In this document: positions 14,228 to 23,573 of the stretch, piece by piece
Numbering within the stretch: the stretch's first letter is position 1
Layout: each line of letters begins with the position of its first letter
From: an uncultured Oscillospiraceae bacterium
Lineage (GTDB): Bacteria; Bacillota; Clostridia; Oscillospirales; Acutalibacteraceae
Direction: 5' to 3'
DNA: 48,004 nt
NCBI GenBank assembly: GCA_900549055.1
Contig: URNB01000003.1
Span: 1-48,004 of the forward strand
Translations under genes and position numbers: made by a program
The notes under the pieces: model-generated
Databases searched by the model: none
What the model saw: the letters and a program-made list of their open reading frames with translations, nothing else
What the model was told of the DNA's origin: nothing

Positions 14228-15748
14228 GTGCCGGAAATTAAAAACGAAGATATAGGCAGCGTTCTTAAAAAAAGAATAGCCGATTTTCACACCGCGCCGA
14301 TAGTATACCGCTGCGGTAAGGTTTCAAGCGTAGGCGACGGCGTTGTAAGGGTAAAGGGCTTGCCCGACCGCCTTTACGGCGAGCTGCTCGAATTTGAGGG
14401 CGGAGTTTACGGTATGGCGCTTGACCTTGAGGAGGTCGGCGTGGGCGCCGTGCTTATGGATAATTCCGATTCCGTAAGCGTTGGCAGCACCGTTAAGGGC
14501 ACGGGAGTTGTGGCTGAGGTGCCCATGGGTCAGTCGCTTATAGGCAGGGTTATAGACCCCATAGGCAGACCGCTTGACGGCGAGCCGCTTATTGCAAAGG
14601 AATACCTGCCGTGCGAGAGAACCGCGCCTACAATTATGCAGCGCCGCCCGGTGGATAAACCCCTTGAAACGGGAATACTGGCTATTGACAGTATGATTCC
14701 GATAGGCAGGGGTCAGCGTGAGCTTATTATAGGCGACCGCCAGACAGGTAAGACCTCAATAGCGATTGATACGGTCATAAACCAGAAAAACAGCGACGTT
14801 TTGTGCATTTACTGCGCGATTGGTCAGAAAGCCTCTAACATATCGCAGATAATAGAAACGCTTAAAAACACAGGTGCTATGAAATACAGCGTTGTGGTTG
14901 CCGCCACCGCGTCGGACAGCCCCGCAATGCAATACTTAGCGCCTTACGCCGCCTGCGCCGTGGCAGAGGGCTTTATGAAAACGGGTAAAGACGTGCTTGT
15001 AATATACGACGATTTATCAAAGCACGCCGTGGCTTACCGTACCATGTCGCTGCTGCTGCACAGACCGCCCGGCCGTGAAGCATACCCGGGTGATGTTTTC
15101 TATCTGCATAGCCGTTTGCTTGAGCGCAGCGCCTGTTTATCGGAAGAGCTCGGCGGCGGCAGCATTACCGCAATGCCGATAATTGAGACTATGGGCGGAA
15201 ATATATCCGCATATATTCCGACCAATGTTATTTCCATAACCGACGGTCAGATATACCTTGAAACAGAGCTTTTTCACAGCGGCGTGCGCCCGGCTGTTAA
15301 TACCGGTCTTTCGGTTTCGCGTGTGGGCAGAGCGGCGCAAAGTAAAGCAATGCAGAAGGTTTCGGGCTCTTTGCGTATAGACCTTTCGCAATACCGCGAA
15401 ATGGCGGTATTTACGCGCTTCGGCAGTGATGTTGATGAGTCAACCAGAAAGCTGCTTGACCGAGGCAGAACCCTTACCGAGCTTTTAAAGCAGCCGAAAA
15501 GCCGCCCGTACACACTGTTTGAGCAGGTGGCGCTGCTGTTTGCTTACCGTAATGATATTTTTACCGGCGTGCCCGAAGCAGAGCTGAAGGCGTTTGCGGG
15601 GGATATGCTGGGTAGCCTTAGCAAAAACCTTTCCGCCGTGCGCGATATGGTAAACACGAGCGGCGCTTTAAGCGATGAAAACGCCGAGCGTATGAAAACG
15701 GCGCTTACTAATTTTAAGGAAAATTCTGCATATGGAAAACATCAGTGA
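14228..15748 (+). CDS. atpA: F-type ATP synthase subunit alpha
   Basis: This 506-aa non-catalytic nucleotide-binding subunit has an N-terminal helix (6-20), a beta-barrel, Walker A GDRQTGKT at 169-176, the YDDLSKHAVAYRTMSLLLHR stretch and PGREAYPGDVFYLHSRLLER. The length is normal. It starts at GTG 14228, 14 nt after atpH, with GGGCGGTG upstream, and overlaps atpG by 17 nt. With beta it makes the alpha3beta3 head. Confidence 0.97.
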   Translation: MPEIKNEDIGSVLKKRIADFHTAPIVYRCGKVSSVGDGVVRVKGLPDRLYGELLEFEGGVYGMALDLEEVGVGAVLMDNSDSVSVGSTVKGTGVVAEVPMGQSLIGRVIDPIGRPLDGEPLIAKEYLPCERTAPTIMQRRPVDKPLETGILAIDSMIPIGRGQRELIIGDRQTGKTSIAIDTVINQKNSDVLCIYCAIGQKASNISQIIETLKNTGAMKYSVVVAATASDSPAMQYLAPYAACAVAEGFMKTGKDVLVIYDDLSKHAVAYRTMSLLLHRPPGREAYPGDVFYLHSRLLERSACLSEELGGGSITAMPIIETMGGNISAYIPTNVISITDGQIYLETELFHSGVRPAVNTGLSVSRVGRAAQSKAMQKVSGSLRIDLSQYREMAVFTRFGSDVDESTRKLLDRGRTLTELLKQPKSRPYTLFEQVALLFAYRNDIFTGVPEAELKAFAGDMLGSLSKNLSAVRDMVNTSGALSDENAERMKTALTNFKENSAYGKHQ

Positions 15749-16610
15749 ATTAAAGCAGCATCTTCACGCCGTTACGCAGACAAGGCAGATATCAAACGCA
15801 ATGTATCTGCTTTCCACCTCGCGTATCAGGAAATCGATGCAGAATATTGACTACAATCTCACATATATGCGCAAGCTGCGTGCCACCATGAAGGATATTG
15901 TTTCCAAAACAAAGCACAACTCTTTAAGCGACCCGTTTATTGAGCTTACCGAGGGCGGCAAGGCGCTGTTCTTTGTAATCACCTCGGATAAGGGGCTTTG
16001 CGGCGGCTACAATTCCGCGGTTGTTTCCTTAGCGCTGCAAAAAATGCGGGAGTATAAGGAAACGGTGGTTTATTCCTTGGGGCTTAAGGGCACCGAAATG
16101 TTTTTATCCCGCGGAATAAAGCCCGACGAAAGCTGGTACGGCGCGTCGCAGCGCCCCTCGCTTTACTCGGCGCGGGATTTGGGAGAGAGAATAGTCGAGC
16201 TTTATGACGACTGCACGGTAAGCGAGGTTTATATAGTTTATACCGAATATGTAAATTCTGCGGTGCAAAGGCCTGTTTGCAAACGTGTTTTACCGCTTTT
16301 ACGGCGCGATTTTGATGATGTTGAATACGAAAATAAATACACCGCCGAGGTAATTTACGAGCCGGATTTGCAAACGGTTTTCGACCGGATGGTGCCGCAG
16401 TATGTAATCGGTATGATGTACGATATTATGATGCAGGCGGCGGCGAGCGAAAACGCCGCGAGAATGACGGCAATGCAGAACGCAACCAAAAACGCCGATA
16501 AAATGATTGCAAAGCTGACAGAGCAGATAAATGCCGTGCGCCAGCTGGTTATTACCAACGAGATAACCGAAATAGCGGCGGCAACACAGGTACAGAATAA
16601 CGGAGTATAG
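15732..16610 (+). CDS. atpG: F-type ATP synthase subunit gamma
   Basis: The 292-aa central-stalk protein has long N- and C-terminal helices: ELKQHLHAVTQTRQISNAMY at the start and the MTAMQNATKNADKMI motif near the end. The Rossmann-like middle carries ITSDKGLCGGYNSAV. Length is normal. It rotates inside alpha3beta3 and joins epsilon and the c ring. The ATG at 15732 lies within the end of atpA. Confidence 0.96.
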   Translation: MENISELKQHLHAVTQTRQISNAMYLLSTSRIRKSMQNIDYNLTYMRKLRATMKDIVSKTKHNSLSDPFIELTEGGKALFFVITSDKGLCGGYNSAVVSLALQKMREYKETVVYSLGLKGTEMFLSRGIKPDESWYGASQRPSLYSARDLGERIVELYDDCTVSEVYIVYTEYVNSAVQRPVCKRVLPLLRRDFDDVEYENKYTAEVIYEPDLQTVFDRMVPQYVIGMMYDIMMQAAASENAARMTAMQNATKNADKMIAKLTEQINAVRQLVITNEITEIAAATQVQNNGV

Positions 16611-16620
16611 GTGACGCTTA

Positions 16621-18003
16621 ATGGAATACACGGGTAAAATAATTAAAATATCGGGGCCTGTTATAGATATTCGCTTTGATAACGGGCAAATACCGCCTAT
16701 AAACGCGCTTGTTACGGTTGAGGAATACGCAAAGCACGCCGAAATAGCCGCGCATTTGGGCGACGGCGTTGCGCGCGCAATAGCGCTTGAAGCAACAGAG
16801 GGCTTGCGCTGCAACCTTAAAGTAACATCAAACGGCAAGGGCATTGAGGTGCCCGTGGGTAAAGAGGTTATAGGCCGCGTGGTTGATGTTCTCGGCAGAC
16901 CGATCGACGAAAAGGGCGAAATAAAGGCGGAAAAATCCCTGCCGATACACCGCAGCGCTCCCCCGCTTAATAAGCAAAAGCCCGCAACCGAGCTGCTTGA
17001 AACGGGGATTAAGGTAATTGACCTTTTGGTACCCTATGCCAAAGGCGGTAAAATAGGTCTTTTCGGCGGCGCGGGCGTTGGTAAAACCGTGCTTATAATG
17101 GAAATGATTCACAATATCGCCGTAAATCACGGCGGCTACTCGGTGTTTACGGGCGTGGGCGAGCGCAGCCGCGAAGGTAACGAGCTTATTCACGATATGG
17201 AAAAGAGCGGCGTTATTGAAAAATCAATACTCGCGTTCGGGCAGATGAACGAGCCCTCGGGCAGCCGTATGAGGGTTGCTATGACCGGGCTTACAATGGC
17301 GGAATATTTAAGAGACGAAAAAAATCAGGACGTGCTTTTGTTTATAGATAATATCTACCGTTTTGTTCAGGCGGGTAACGAGGTGAGCGCCCTGCTCGGC
17401 AGACTGCCGAGCGCGGTCGGCTACCAGCCTACCTTAGCGCAGGAATTGGGCGAGGTCGAGGAGCGCATTGCATCTACCGATAAGGGGTCTATTACATCCG
17501 TTCAGGCGGTTTATGTCCCGGCGGACGACCTTACCGACCCCGCGCCCGCCACAATATTCACCCACCTTGACGCCACTACCGTTTTATCAAGAAGTATTGC
17601 CGAGCAGGGTATTTACCCTGCGGTTGACCCGCTTGAGTCAACAAGCCGCGCGCTTGAGCCCGAAACGGTGGGCGAAAAGCATTACAGCGTAGCCCGCAGG
17701 GTTCAGGAGTGCCTGCAAAGATACGACGATTTAAAGGATATAATCGCTATTTTGGGTATGGAAGAATTATCCGCAGAGGATAGGCTTACGGTTTACCGCG
17801 CAAGGAAAATTCAGAACTTCTTATCGCAGCCCATGAGCGTTGCAAAGGCTTATACCGGCGCAGAGGGTCGCTTTGTGCCGCTTGATGAGACAATTGAGGG
17901 CTTCCGCCAGATAGTTGACGGCGAGGTAGACGACCTGCCCGAGCTTGCCTTCTTTATGGTGGGCAATATTGAAGAGGCAAAGGAAAAAGCGAAAACGCTT
18001 TAA
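16621..18003 (+). CDS. atpD: F-type ATP synthase subunit beta
   Basis: The 460-aa catalytic subunit has Walker A GGAGVGKT at 149-156, the catalytic Glu in GVGERSREGNE, Walker B VLLFIDNIYRF and a DELSEED-equivalent loop reading EELSAED. The family signature near the C-terminus is intact. It starts at ATG 16621, 10 nt after atpG. It makes ATP from ADP and phosphate, or hydrolyses ATP in reverse. Confidence 0.97.
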   Translation: MEYTGKIIKISGPVIDIRFDNGQIPPINALVTVEEYAKHAEIAAHLGDGVARAIALEATEGLRCNLKVTSNGKGIEVPVGKEVIGRVVDVLGRPIDEKGEIKAEKSLPIHRSAPPLNKQKPATELLETGIKVIDLLVPYAKGGKIGLFGGAGVGKTVLIMEMIHNIAVNHGGYSVFTGVGERSREGNELIHDMEKSGVIEKSILAFGQMNEPSGSRMRVAMTGLTMAEYLRDEKNQDVLLFIDNIYRFVQAGNEVSALLGRLPSAVGYQPTLAQELGEVEERIASTDKGSITSVQAVYVPADDLTDPAPATIFTHLDATTVLSRSIAEQGIYPAVDPLESTSRALEPETVGEKHYSVARRVQECLQRYDDLKDIIAILGMEELSAEDRLTVYRARKIQNFLSQPMSVAKAYTGAEGRFVPLDETIEGFRQIVDGEVDDLPELAFFMVGNIEEAKEKAKTL

Positions 18004-18018
18004 GGTTATAGTTATATT

Positions 18019-18420
18019 ATGGACGGATTTTTACTTGAAATAATCACCCCTGAAAAGCAGTTTTTCAAAGGTGAGGCGGAGCAGATAATCTGCGAGACCG
18101 AAAGCGGAAAGCTGGGAATTTTAAAGGGGCACCAAACAATGGTTTCAGCCCTTGAAATAGGGGAAATACAGATAAAGGTGAACGGCGAATGGAAAAGTGC
18201 CTTTATTTCCGAGGGCTTTATGGAGGTAAGGCGCGACGAGGTGGTAATATTCTCGCAGTGCTGCCAGTGGCCCGATGAAATCGACGGCGCGCGGGCAGAG
18301 GAATCACGCATACGCGCGCTTGACAGATTGCACCTTGCCGAAAATATTAAGGAGCACCGCCATAACGAGATATCCTTGGCGCGGGCAATGGCGCGCTTAA
18401 AGGTTAAAAACAAATTATAA
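18019..18420 (+). CDS. atpC: F-type ATP synthase subunit epsilon
   Basis: The 133-aa subunit has the N-terminal beta sandwich (1-85, with GKLGILKGHQTMVSAL) and a C-terminal helical hairpin (90-133, ARAEESRIRALDRLHL). The hairpin can inhibit ATP hydrolysis. It is the last gene of the operon and is followed by a strong terminator. Confidence 0.94.
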   Translation: MDGFLLEIITPEKQFFKGEAEQIICETESGKLGILKGHQTMVSALEIGEIQIKVNGEWKSAFISEGFMEVRRDEVVIFSQCCQWPDEIDGARAEESRIRALDRLHLAENIKEHRHNEISLARAMARLKVKNKL

Positions 18421-18439
18421 AAAGTGTAATACAATAAAG

Positions 18440-18487
18440 AAATCGCGCTTCGGAGCACCGTTTTGGATGCCTCGGAGCGCGATTTTT
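18440..18487 (+). terminator. Intrinsic terminator of the ATP synthase operon
   Basis: AAATCGCGCT (18440-18449) pairs with AGCGCGATTT (18476-18485), followed by further Ts. It separates the operon from the convergent acpP gene and may work both ways. Confidence 0.8.
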
Positions 18488-18513
18488 AACTGTCAATCAT
18501 ATGTGGATGAGGA

Positions 18514-18744
18514 TTACGGCATATTGTTCTGTATATATTCAACCACATCGCCTATTGTTTTGAGGTTTTCGATTTCCTCATCGGGAATTTCAACCTCAAA
18601 TTCATCCTCTATGGACATAAGAAGCTCGACAACATCAAGACTGTCCGCTTCAAGATCCTCTGCGATTTTGGTGTCCATTGTCATTTCTTCCGGATCTGCG
18701 TCCAGCTGTTCTGCCAATATTTCTTTGATTTTTTCAAATACCAT
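18514..18744 (-). CDS. acpP: Acyl carrier protein
   Basis: This 76-aa very acidic protein carries the phosphopantetheine attachment motif DSLDVVELLM with the modified Ser in EADSLD (residue 35). The pattern DEFEVEIPDEEIENLKTIGD is typical of fatty-acid-synthesis ACPs. ATG 18744 has AGGAGG 9 nt upstream. It is monocistronic with its own promoter and a 5' leader of about 55 nt, and is not next to other fab genes here. Confidence 0.96.
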   Translation of the reverse strand: MVFEKIKEILAEQLDADPEEMTMDTKIAEDLEADSLDVVELLMSIEDEFEVEIPDEEIENLKTIGDVVEYIQNNMP

Positions 18745-18808
18745 AATAAAATGCCTCCTGAAAATTTCAACCGCCGTTTTTATGGCGCGGCGGAAATATA
18801 CTAAACAA

Positions 18809-18837
18809 ATAATATGTTCTTCCGGCGCGTTTGTCAA
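18809..18837 (-). promoter_or_regulatory. Promoter of acpP
   Basis: On the minus strand TTGACA (18837-18832) and TATTAT (18814-18809) are 17 nt apart. The leader between it and the gene can pair CCGCC with GGCGG. I see no FapR site. Confidence 0.75.
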
Positions 18838-18897
18838 TATATTTTTATACTTTTTTAAAAAAAATATCCCGAGAAGGGGAAAAGCGTCTGAAAACTG

Positions 18898-18926
18898 TTG
18901 CAAAGCGGAGCGTTTTAGTTTATAAT
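18898..18926 (+). promoter_or_regulatory. Promoter of proS and downstream genes
   Basis: TTGCAA and TATAAT are separated by exactly 17 nt, 57 bp ahead of the proS ATG. No T-box-like leader is present, as the space is too short. Confidence 0.7.
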
Positions 18927-18950
18927 ACAAAGTGATTATTTATCAACGAA

Positions 18951-18985
18951 AGGTGGGAAAGAACGCTGCGGCGTTCTTATGTATG
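18951..18985 (+). promoter_or_regulatory. Ribosome site and start codon of proS separated by a hairpin
   Basis: AGGTGGG (18951-18957) is 25 nt from the ATG at 18983, too far for normal initiation. In between, AAGAACGC (18959-18966) and GCGTTCTT (18971-18978) form a perfect 8-bp stem with a TGCG loop. Folding would bring the ribosome site to an effective spacing of about 5 nt. Confidence 0.5.
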
Positions 18986-20416
18986 GCTAAAGAAAAACTG
19001 GTGAAATCCATAACCTCAATGGACGAGGATTTTGCAAAATGGTACACGGATGTTGTGCTTAAGGCTGATTTAATCGACTATTCCTCCGTTAAGGGCTGCA
19101 TGATAATCCGTCCATACGGCTACGCAATCTGGGAAAATATTCAGCATATAGTTGACGGTATGTTCAAGGAGACCGGGCATGAAAATGTTTATATGCCTAT
19201 GTTTATACCCGAAAGCCTGCTGCAGAAGGAGAAGGATCATGTTGAGGGCTTTGCCCCCGAGGTTGCATGGGTGACCCACGGCGGCGAAGAGGAGCTTGAG
19301 GAAAGGCTCTGCGTGCGCCCGACCTCCGAGACCCTTTTCTGCGATCACTTTAAGAATATTGTTCATTCCTACAGGGATCTGCCGAAGCTGTATAACCAGT
19401 GGTGCAGCGTTGTACGCTGGGAAAAGACCACCCGCCCGTTTTTGCGCTCGCGCGAGTTCCTCTGGCAGGAGGGTCATACTCTCCATGCAACCGCAGAGGA
19501 AGCAAGGGAAGAAACTATCCGCATGCTCAATATTTACGCCCGCTTTGCCGAGGAATCGCTTGCTATTCCGGTTGTAAAGGGCGAAAAGACCGCAAAGGAA
19601 CGCTTTGCGGGAGCGGAGGCTACATACACCATTGAGGCGCTTATGCACGACGGCAAGGCGCTGCAAAGCGGAACCTCGCACTATTTCGGCGACGGCTTTG
19701 CCCGCGCCTTCGGAATAGAGTATACCGATAAAAACAATAACCCCGTAACCCCGTTTGAAACTTCATGGGGCTTATCCACCCGCCTTATAGGCGCCATAAT
19801 CATGACCCACGGTGACGACAGCGGCTTGGTGCTGCCCCCTGCCATAGCGCCGATACAGGCAGTTTTAATACCGATTGCGACTCACAGGGATGGCGTGCTC
19901 GACAAGGCAAACGAGGTATACACCCGCATGAGTAAAATCTGCCGCGCCAAAATAGATTTGGGCGAGCAGTCGCCCGGCTGGAAATTCGCCGAGTACGAGA
20001 TGAAGGGCGTTCCGCTGCGCGTGGAACTCGGACCGAAGGATATTGAGAACAATCAGTGCGTGGTTGTTCGCCGCGATAACGGCGAAAAGACAGTCGTATC
20101 CCTCGATGAGCTTGAAACAAAGCTGCCCGAGCTTTTGAAGGCGGTGCATGACGGTCTTTACAACAAGGCGCTTGAACGCCGCGCGGCAATGACCTTTGAG
20201 GCGCATAACCTTGAAGAAATTAAGGAAATAGCCGATACAAAGCCCGGTTTTATAAAGGCTATGTGGTGCGGCGACCGCGAGTGTGAGGATAAGCTTAAGG
20301 AATACGCGGGAATCACCTCGCGCTGCATTCCGTTTGAGCAGGAGCATATTGACGGAAAATGTGTGTGCTGCGGCAAGGAAGCAAAGCACATGCTGTATTG
20401 GGGCAAGGCATATTAA
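18983..20416 (+). CDS. proS: Prolyl-tRNA synthetase (short archaeal/eukaryal-like type)
   Basis: The 477-aa class II synthetase carries RPTSETLFCDHF, WEKTTRPFLRSREFLWQEGH and the tail YWGKAY typical of the short ProRS type that lacks the inserted editing domain. A C-terminal zinc-knuckle-like set of cysteines is present: CGDREC, then CVCC. The frame is open upstream to a GTG, but MAKEKLVKSIT at ATG 18983 is the natural N-terminus. It charges tRNA-Pro with proline. Initiation may depend on the hairpin described separately. Confidence 0.96.
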   Translation: MAKEKLVKSITSMDEDFAKWYTDVVLKADLIDYSSVKGCMIIRPYGYAIWENIQHIVDGMFKETGHENVYMPMFIPESLLQKEKDHVEGFAPEVAWVTHGGEEELEERLCVRPTSETLFCDHFKNIVHSYRDLPKLYNQWCSVVRWEKTTRPFLRSREFLWQEGHTLHATAEEAREETIRMLNIYARFAEESLAIPVVKGEKTAKERFAGAEATYTIEALMHDGKALQSGTSHYFGDGFARAFGIEYTDKNNNPVTPFETSWGLSTRLIGAIIMTHGDDSGLVLPPAIAPIQAVLIPIATHRDGVLDKANEVYTRMSKICRAKIDLGEQSPGWKFAEYEMKGVPLRVELGPKDIENNQCVVVRRDNGEKTVVSLDELETKLPELLKAVHDGLYNKALERRAAMTFEAHNLEEIKEIADTKPGFIKAMWCGDRECEDKLKEYAGITSRCIPFEQEHIDGKCVCCGKEAKHMLYWGKAY

Positions 20417-20434
20417 ATCGGAATAGGATGAATT

Positions 20435-21976
20435 ATGAGCAGAGCAGCGATTTTTAAGGACAAAACCGCCATAACGGAAAAAATCAGGGAGGCAGCAGCT
20501 TCGGTGCTTCCCATAGTCCTTATTGTCGTTTTGCTCTGCTTCGGCGTTTTGCCTGTAGGAACGGATGTAATGCTTAGCTTCCTTACGGGCACACTGTTTG
20601 TGATTTTGGGAATCGGGCTTTTCTCGCTCGGTGCCGATATTTCAATGGTGCCAATAGGCACAAAGGTAGGCACGGCGCTTACCAAAACGCGGCGCTTGGG
20701 ACTTATTTTACCTGTTGCTTTTATTTTGGGCTTCTCGGTTACGGTTGCCGAGCCCGATTTGCAGGTGCTGGCTGCCACCGTGCCGCATATAAACAGCGCG
20801 GTGCTGCTTATAACCGTGGGAATAGGCGTGGGCTTTTTTCTTACGGTGTGCATGCTGCGCATTATAACCGGAATAAACCTTCGCCGTTTGCTTATAGTGT
20901 TTTACGCGGCGGTATTTGTGCTTGCCGCCTTTACTGATCCCGAATTTTTAAGTATCGCCTTTGATTCCGGCGGCGTTACCACAGGACCGATGACCGTGCC
21001 GTTTATACTGGCGCTCGGCATAGGCGTTTCAAACATCCGAAGTGATAAAAAGGCTGAAGCCGACAGCTTCGGGCTTGTAGCGCTGTGCTCGATAGGTCCT
21101 ATTATCGCGGTAATGCTTTTGGGGCTTTTTTATCCGGCTCAAAGCGCGGATACTCAAATCACCGCCGCGCAGTATACCGATACCGCGCATATAGGAAGCA
21201 CATATCTGCGCTCGCTGCCGCATACGCTGCTTGAAACTGCGGTTTCGCTTTTACCTATTGCGGCGGTTTTCGTTATATTCAATGCCTTTTCACTGAAGCT
21301 GACAAAGCGCAGCTTTGCAAGGATATGCTTCGGTATTTTTTATACATATGCGGGATTGGTGCTTTTTCTGACCGGCGTAAATGTCGGCTTTTCACCCCTC
21401 GGAACGGTTTTGGGCAGCGAGCTTATGAACAGCAGGGCAGCAGCTTTCGCCGTGCCGCTTGCCATGGTATTCGGCTGGTTTATAATATCGGCGGAGCCTG
21501 CCGTTGCGGTGCTTGAAAAGCAGATTGAAGAGGTAAGCGCGGGCGCTATTCCCGGTAAAGCCATAAAATTGAGCCTTTCGCTTGCCGTTTCCGTTGCAAT
21601 GGGAATTTCAATGATAAGGGTAATAACCGGCATTTCGGTGCTTTGGTTTTTACTGCCGGGCTATGCAATTGCTTTAATTCTTTCGTTTTTTGTGCCTGAT
21701 ATTTACACGGCTATCGCCTTTGACTCGGGCGGCGTGGCATCCGGTCCTATGACTGCGACCTTTATGCTGCAATTCTTTATAGGCGCGGCTGCTACTACGG
21801 GCGGCAATATATTGAGCGATGCCTTCGGGGTTGTCGCACTGGTTGCCATGGTGCCGCTTATATCCATTCAGGCAGTGGGGCTTATATATAAAAAGCGTGA
21901 AGCAGTTACGGAGGAAACGCGCGAGGAATACGGCGACTTCGATATTGTTGAGCTTTGGGAGGTAGAAGAAATATGA
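20435..21976 (+). CDS. Membrane protein with two DUF1538 domains
   Basis: The 513-aa protein consists of two homologous hydrophobic halves (about 15-235 and 260-490), each with some six membrane segments. The halves share the signature FDSGGVTTGPMTVPFIL / FDSGGVASGPMTATFML and the element GxNVGFSPLG / GADISMVPIG. Such an inverted or tandem layout is typical of ion or small-molecule carriers, but DUF1538 has no proven substrate. The start is ATG 20435, 18 nt after proS, behind a weak site. Its stop overlaps the start of a P-II-like gene (ATGA), pointing to a carrier with a cytoplasmic regulator, by analogy with AmtB-GlnK. Confidence 0.88.
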   Translation: MSRAAIFKDKTAITEKIREAAASVLPIVLIVVLLCFGVLPVGTDVMLSFLTGTLFVILGIGLFSLGADISMVPIGTKVGTALTKTRRLGLILPVAFILGFSVTVAEPDLQVLAATVPHINSAVLLITVGIGVGFFLTVCMLRIITGINLRRLLIVFYAAVFVLAAFTDPEFLSIAFDSGGVTTGPMTVPFILALGIGVSNIRSDKKAEADSFGLVALCSIGPIIAVMLLGLFYPAQSADTQITAAQYTDTAHIGSTYLRSLPHTLLETAVSLLPIAAVFVIFNAFSLKLTKRSFARICFGIFYTYAGLVLFLTGVNVGFSPLGTVLGSELMNSRAAAFAVPLAMVFGWFIISAEPAVAVLEKQIEEVSAGAIPGKAIKLSLSLAVSVAMGISMIRVITGISVLWFLLPGYAIALILSFFVPDIYTAIAFDSGGVASGPMTATFMLQFFIGAAATTGGNILSDAFGVVALVAMVPLISIQAVGLIYKKREAVTEETREEYGDFDIVELWEVEEI

Positions 21977-22653
21977 ACTATATTATTTCTGTTTGCCGCC
22001 CCGAGGCTGCGGCGGTTTTCGGCGATATTTGCTCGGAGCTTTGCCTGCCGTTAAGCATTAAGCTGTACGGCAGGGGAACGGCGGTTCAAAGTATGCTTGA
22101 TATTTTGGGTATAGAAAGCGCCGAAAAGCGCGTGTTTATAACCGTTGCCGACAGGGAAAAAACCAAGCAATTGATAAAAGAGCAAAGAAGACGCATGTTT
22201 ATAGGCGTACCCGGTCACGGGATAACCGTTGCCGTACCGATCAAAAGCGTGGGAGGGGGAAAAACCTTGGAATTTTTAAGCGGAGGAAGCGAGGGCGCAA
22301 AATACGCGCCGCAGCAGGCTTATCCTTATGAGCTTATTGTGGCAATAGCCAACGAGGGAAGAACCGACCTTGTTATGAACGCCGCGAGAGCTGCCGGTGC
22401 CGCCGGCGGAACGGTGCTGCACGGAAAGGGCACCGGCGGCAAGGCGGAAAAGGCGTTTTACAATGTATCTATAGCAGATGAAAAGGAAGTCATCCTAATA
22501 GTTTCAAGGTCGGAGCAAAAATCCGATATTATGCGCGCAATAATCGAAAACGCAGGTCCCGGAACGGCCGCGGGCGCAATTGTTTTTTCACTGCCCGTAA
22601 GCGAGGCTGCGGGATTCGGAATGTTTGAAGATACAAGCGGTGAGGAAGAATGA
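21973..22653 (+). CDS. Tandem P-II-like (GlnB-type) regulatory protein
   Basis: The 226-aa protein has two ferredoxin-like halves resembling P-II domains. The first (1-105) has ITVADREKTKQLIKEQRRR and GVPGHGITVAVPIKS. The second (115-215) has YELIVAIANEGRTDLVMNAA, AGGTVLHGKGTG and IILIVSRSEQKSDIMRAI-like strands with VFSLPVSEAAGF. The glycine-rich loop matches the GlnB pattern GAxGGTVxxGRG. ATG 21973 follows GGGAGG and overlaps the DUF1538 stop. It probably senses a nucleotide or small metabolite and gates the DUF1538 carrier. That is inferred from gene order, not shown. Confidence 0.8.
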   Translation: MNYIISVCRPEAAAVFGDICSELCLPLSIKLYGRGTAVQSMLDILGIESAEKRVFITVADREKTKQLIKEQRRRMFIGVPGHGITVAVPIKSVGGGKTLEFLSGGSEGAKYAPQQAYPYELIVAIANEGRTDLVMNAARAAGAAGGTVLHGKGTGGKAEKAFYNVSIADEKEVILIVSRSEQKSDIMRAIIENAGPGTAAGAIVFSLPVSEAAGFGMFEDTSGEEE

Positions 22654-23561
22654 ATTACATTATAGATCCGAAGGTGTTTTCCGCCGTTTTCACAGTGCCC
22701 GCCGCCGTTGCGGACAAGCACCTGAAGCTTGCACGCGGAGAGCATATAAAGGTGCTGCTTTATATTATGCGGAATATGTCGGTAAATCCCGATAACGCCG
22801 AGATTGCCGCCGCCGCGGGGCTTTCGGAATACGAGGTGGAGGAGGCGCTGCTTTACTGGGCGGGCGCGGGGATACTGCTGCCCGACGGGAAGTCCGCCGA
22901 AAAGGCGGAAATTAAAGCCCCTGCCGTAAAGCAAAACGCCAAGCCTGACCGTGCGGATGTTGCACGGCGCGGCGCGGAGGATGAAAAAATACGCTACCTG
23001 CTGACCGAAACGCAGATGAAGCTCGGCAGGAATCTAAAATCCAACGAATCAAGTACGCTTGTTTGGCTTTATGACGATTTGGGGCTTGATGTTTCGCTGA
23101 TACTTATGATAGTGCAGTACGCCGCGGCTCACGGCAAGCCGCGCATCGGCTTTATTGAATCCACCGCGACCGACTGGGTAAACCGCGGGATTGACACAAT
23201 AGCCGAAGCCGATAGGGAGCTTAATAAAATGGCTATGAGCGAGCAGGCGTGGGGCATAGTATGCTCCTCGTTCGGGCTTGAAAAGCGAAAGCCCAGCAAA
23301 AACGAGCTGAAGCTCTCGCTTATGTGGACGGACGAGTGGAAAATGTCCCGCGAGATGCTTACTGCGGCATATAACGCCTGCGTGGACTCGATATCGAAAT
23401 TTGATATGAAATATGTTTCCAAAATATTGGAAAACTGGCACGAAAGGGGCTATAAAACGCCCGATGATATTGAAGAAAGAAAAAGCGGTGCCGAAGAAAA
23501 TAAGAGCTTTGCCGCTTATGATTTGGAATTGTTTGAAAAAATGCTTAACAGCGATGACTGA
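22650..23561 (+). CDS. DnaD-domain replication protein
   Basis: This 303-aa protein has an N-terminal winged-helix region (20-70, with NAEIAAAAGLSEYEVEEALL) and a DnaD/DnaB_2 helical domain (about 110-190 and 195-275). Marker stretches are YDDLGLDVSLILMIVQYA and ILENWHERGYKTPDDIE, the latter close to the DnaD YxxxI signature. DnaD-like proteins help load the replicative helicase at oriC and in restart. It starts by ATGA overlap with the P-II-like gene and precedes the DnaI-like loader by 12 nt. Confidence 0.88.
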   Translation: MNYIIDPKVFSAVFTVPAAVADKHLKLARGEHIKVLLYIMRNMSVNPDNAEIAAAAGLSEYEVEEALLYWAGAGILLPDGKSAEKAEIKAPAVKQNAKPDRADVARRGAEDEKIRYLLTETQMKLGRNLKSNESSTLVWLYDDLGLDVSLILMIVQYAAAHGKPRIGFIESTATDWVNRGIDTIAEADRELNKMAMSEQAWGIVCSSFGLEKRKPSKNELKLSLMWTDEWKMSREMLTAAYNACVDSISKFDMKYVSKILENWHERGYKTPDDIEERKSGAEENKSFAAYDLELFEKMLNSDD

Positions 23562-23573
23562 GGGTGATAAGCA

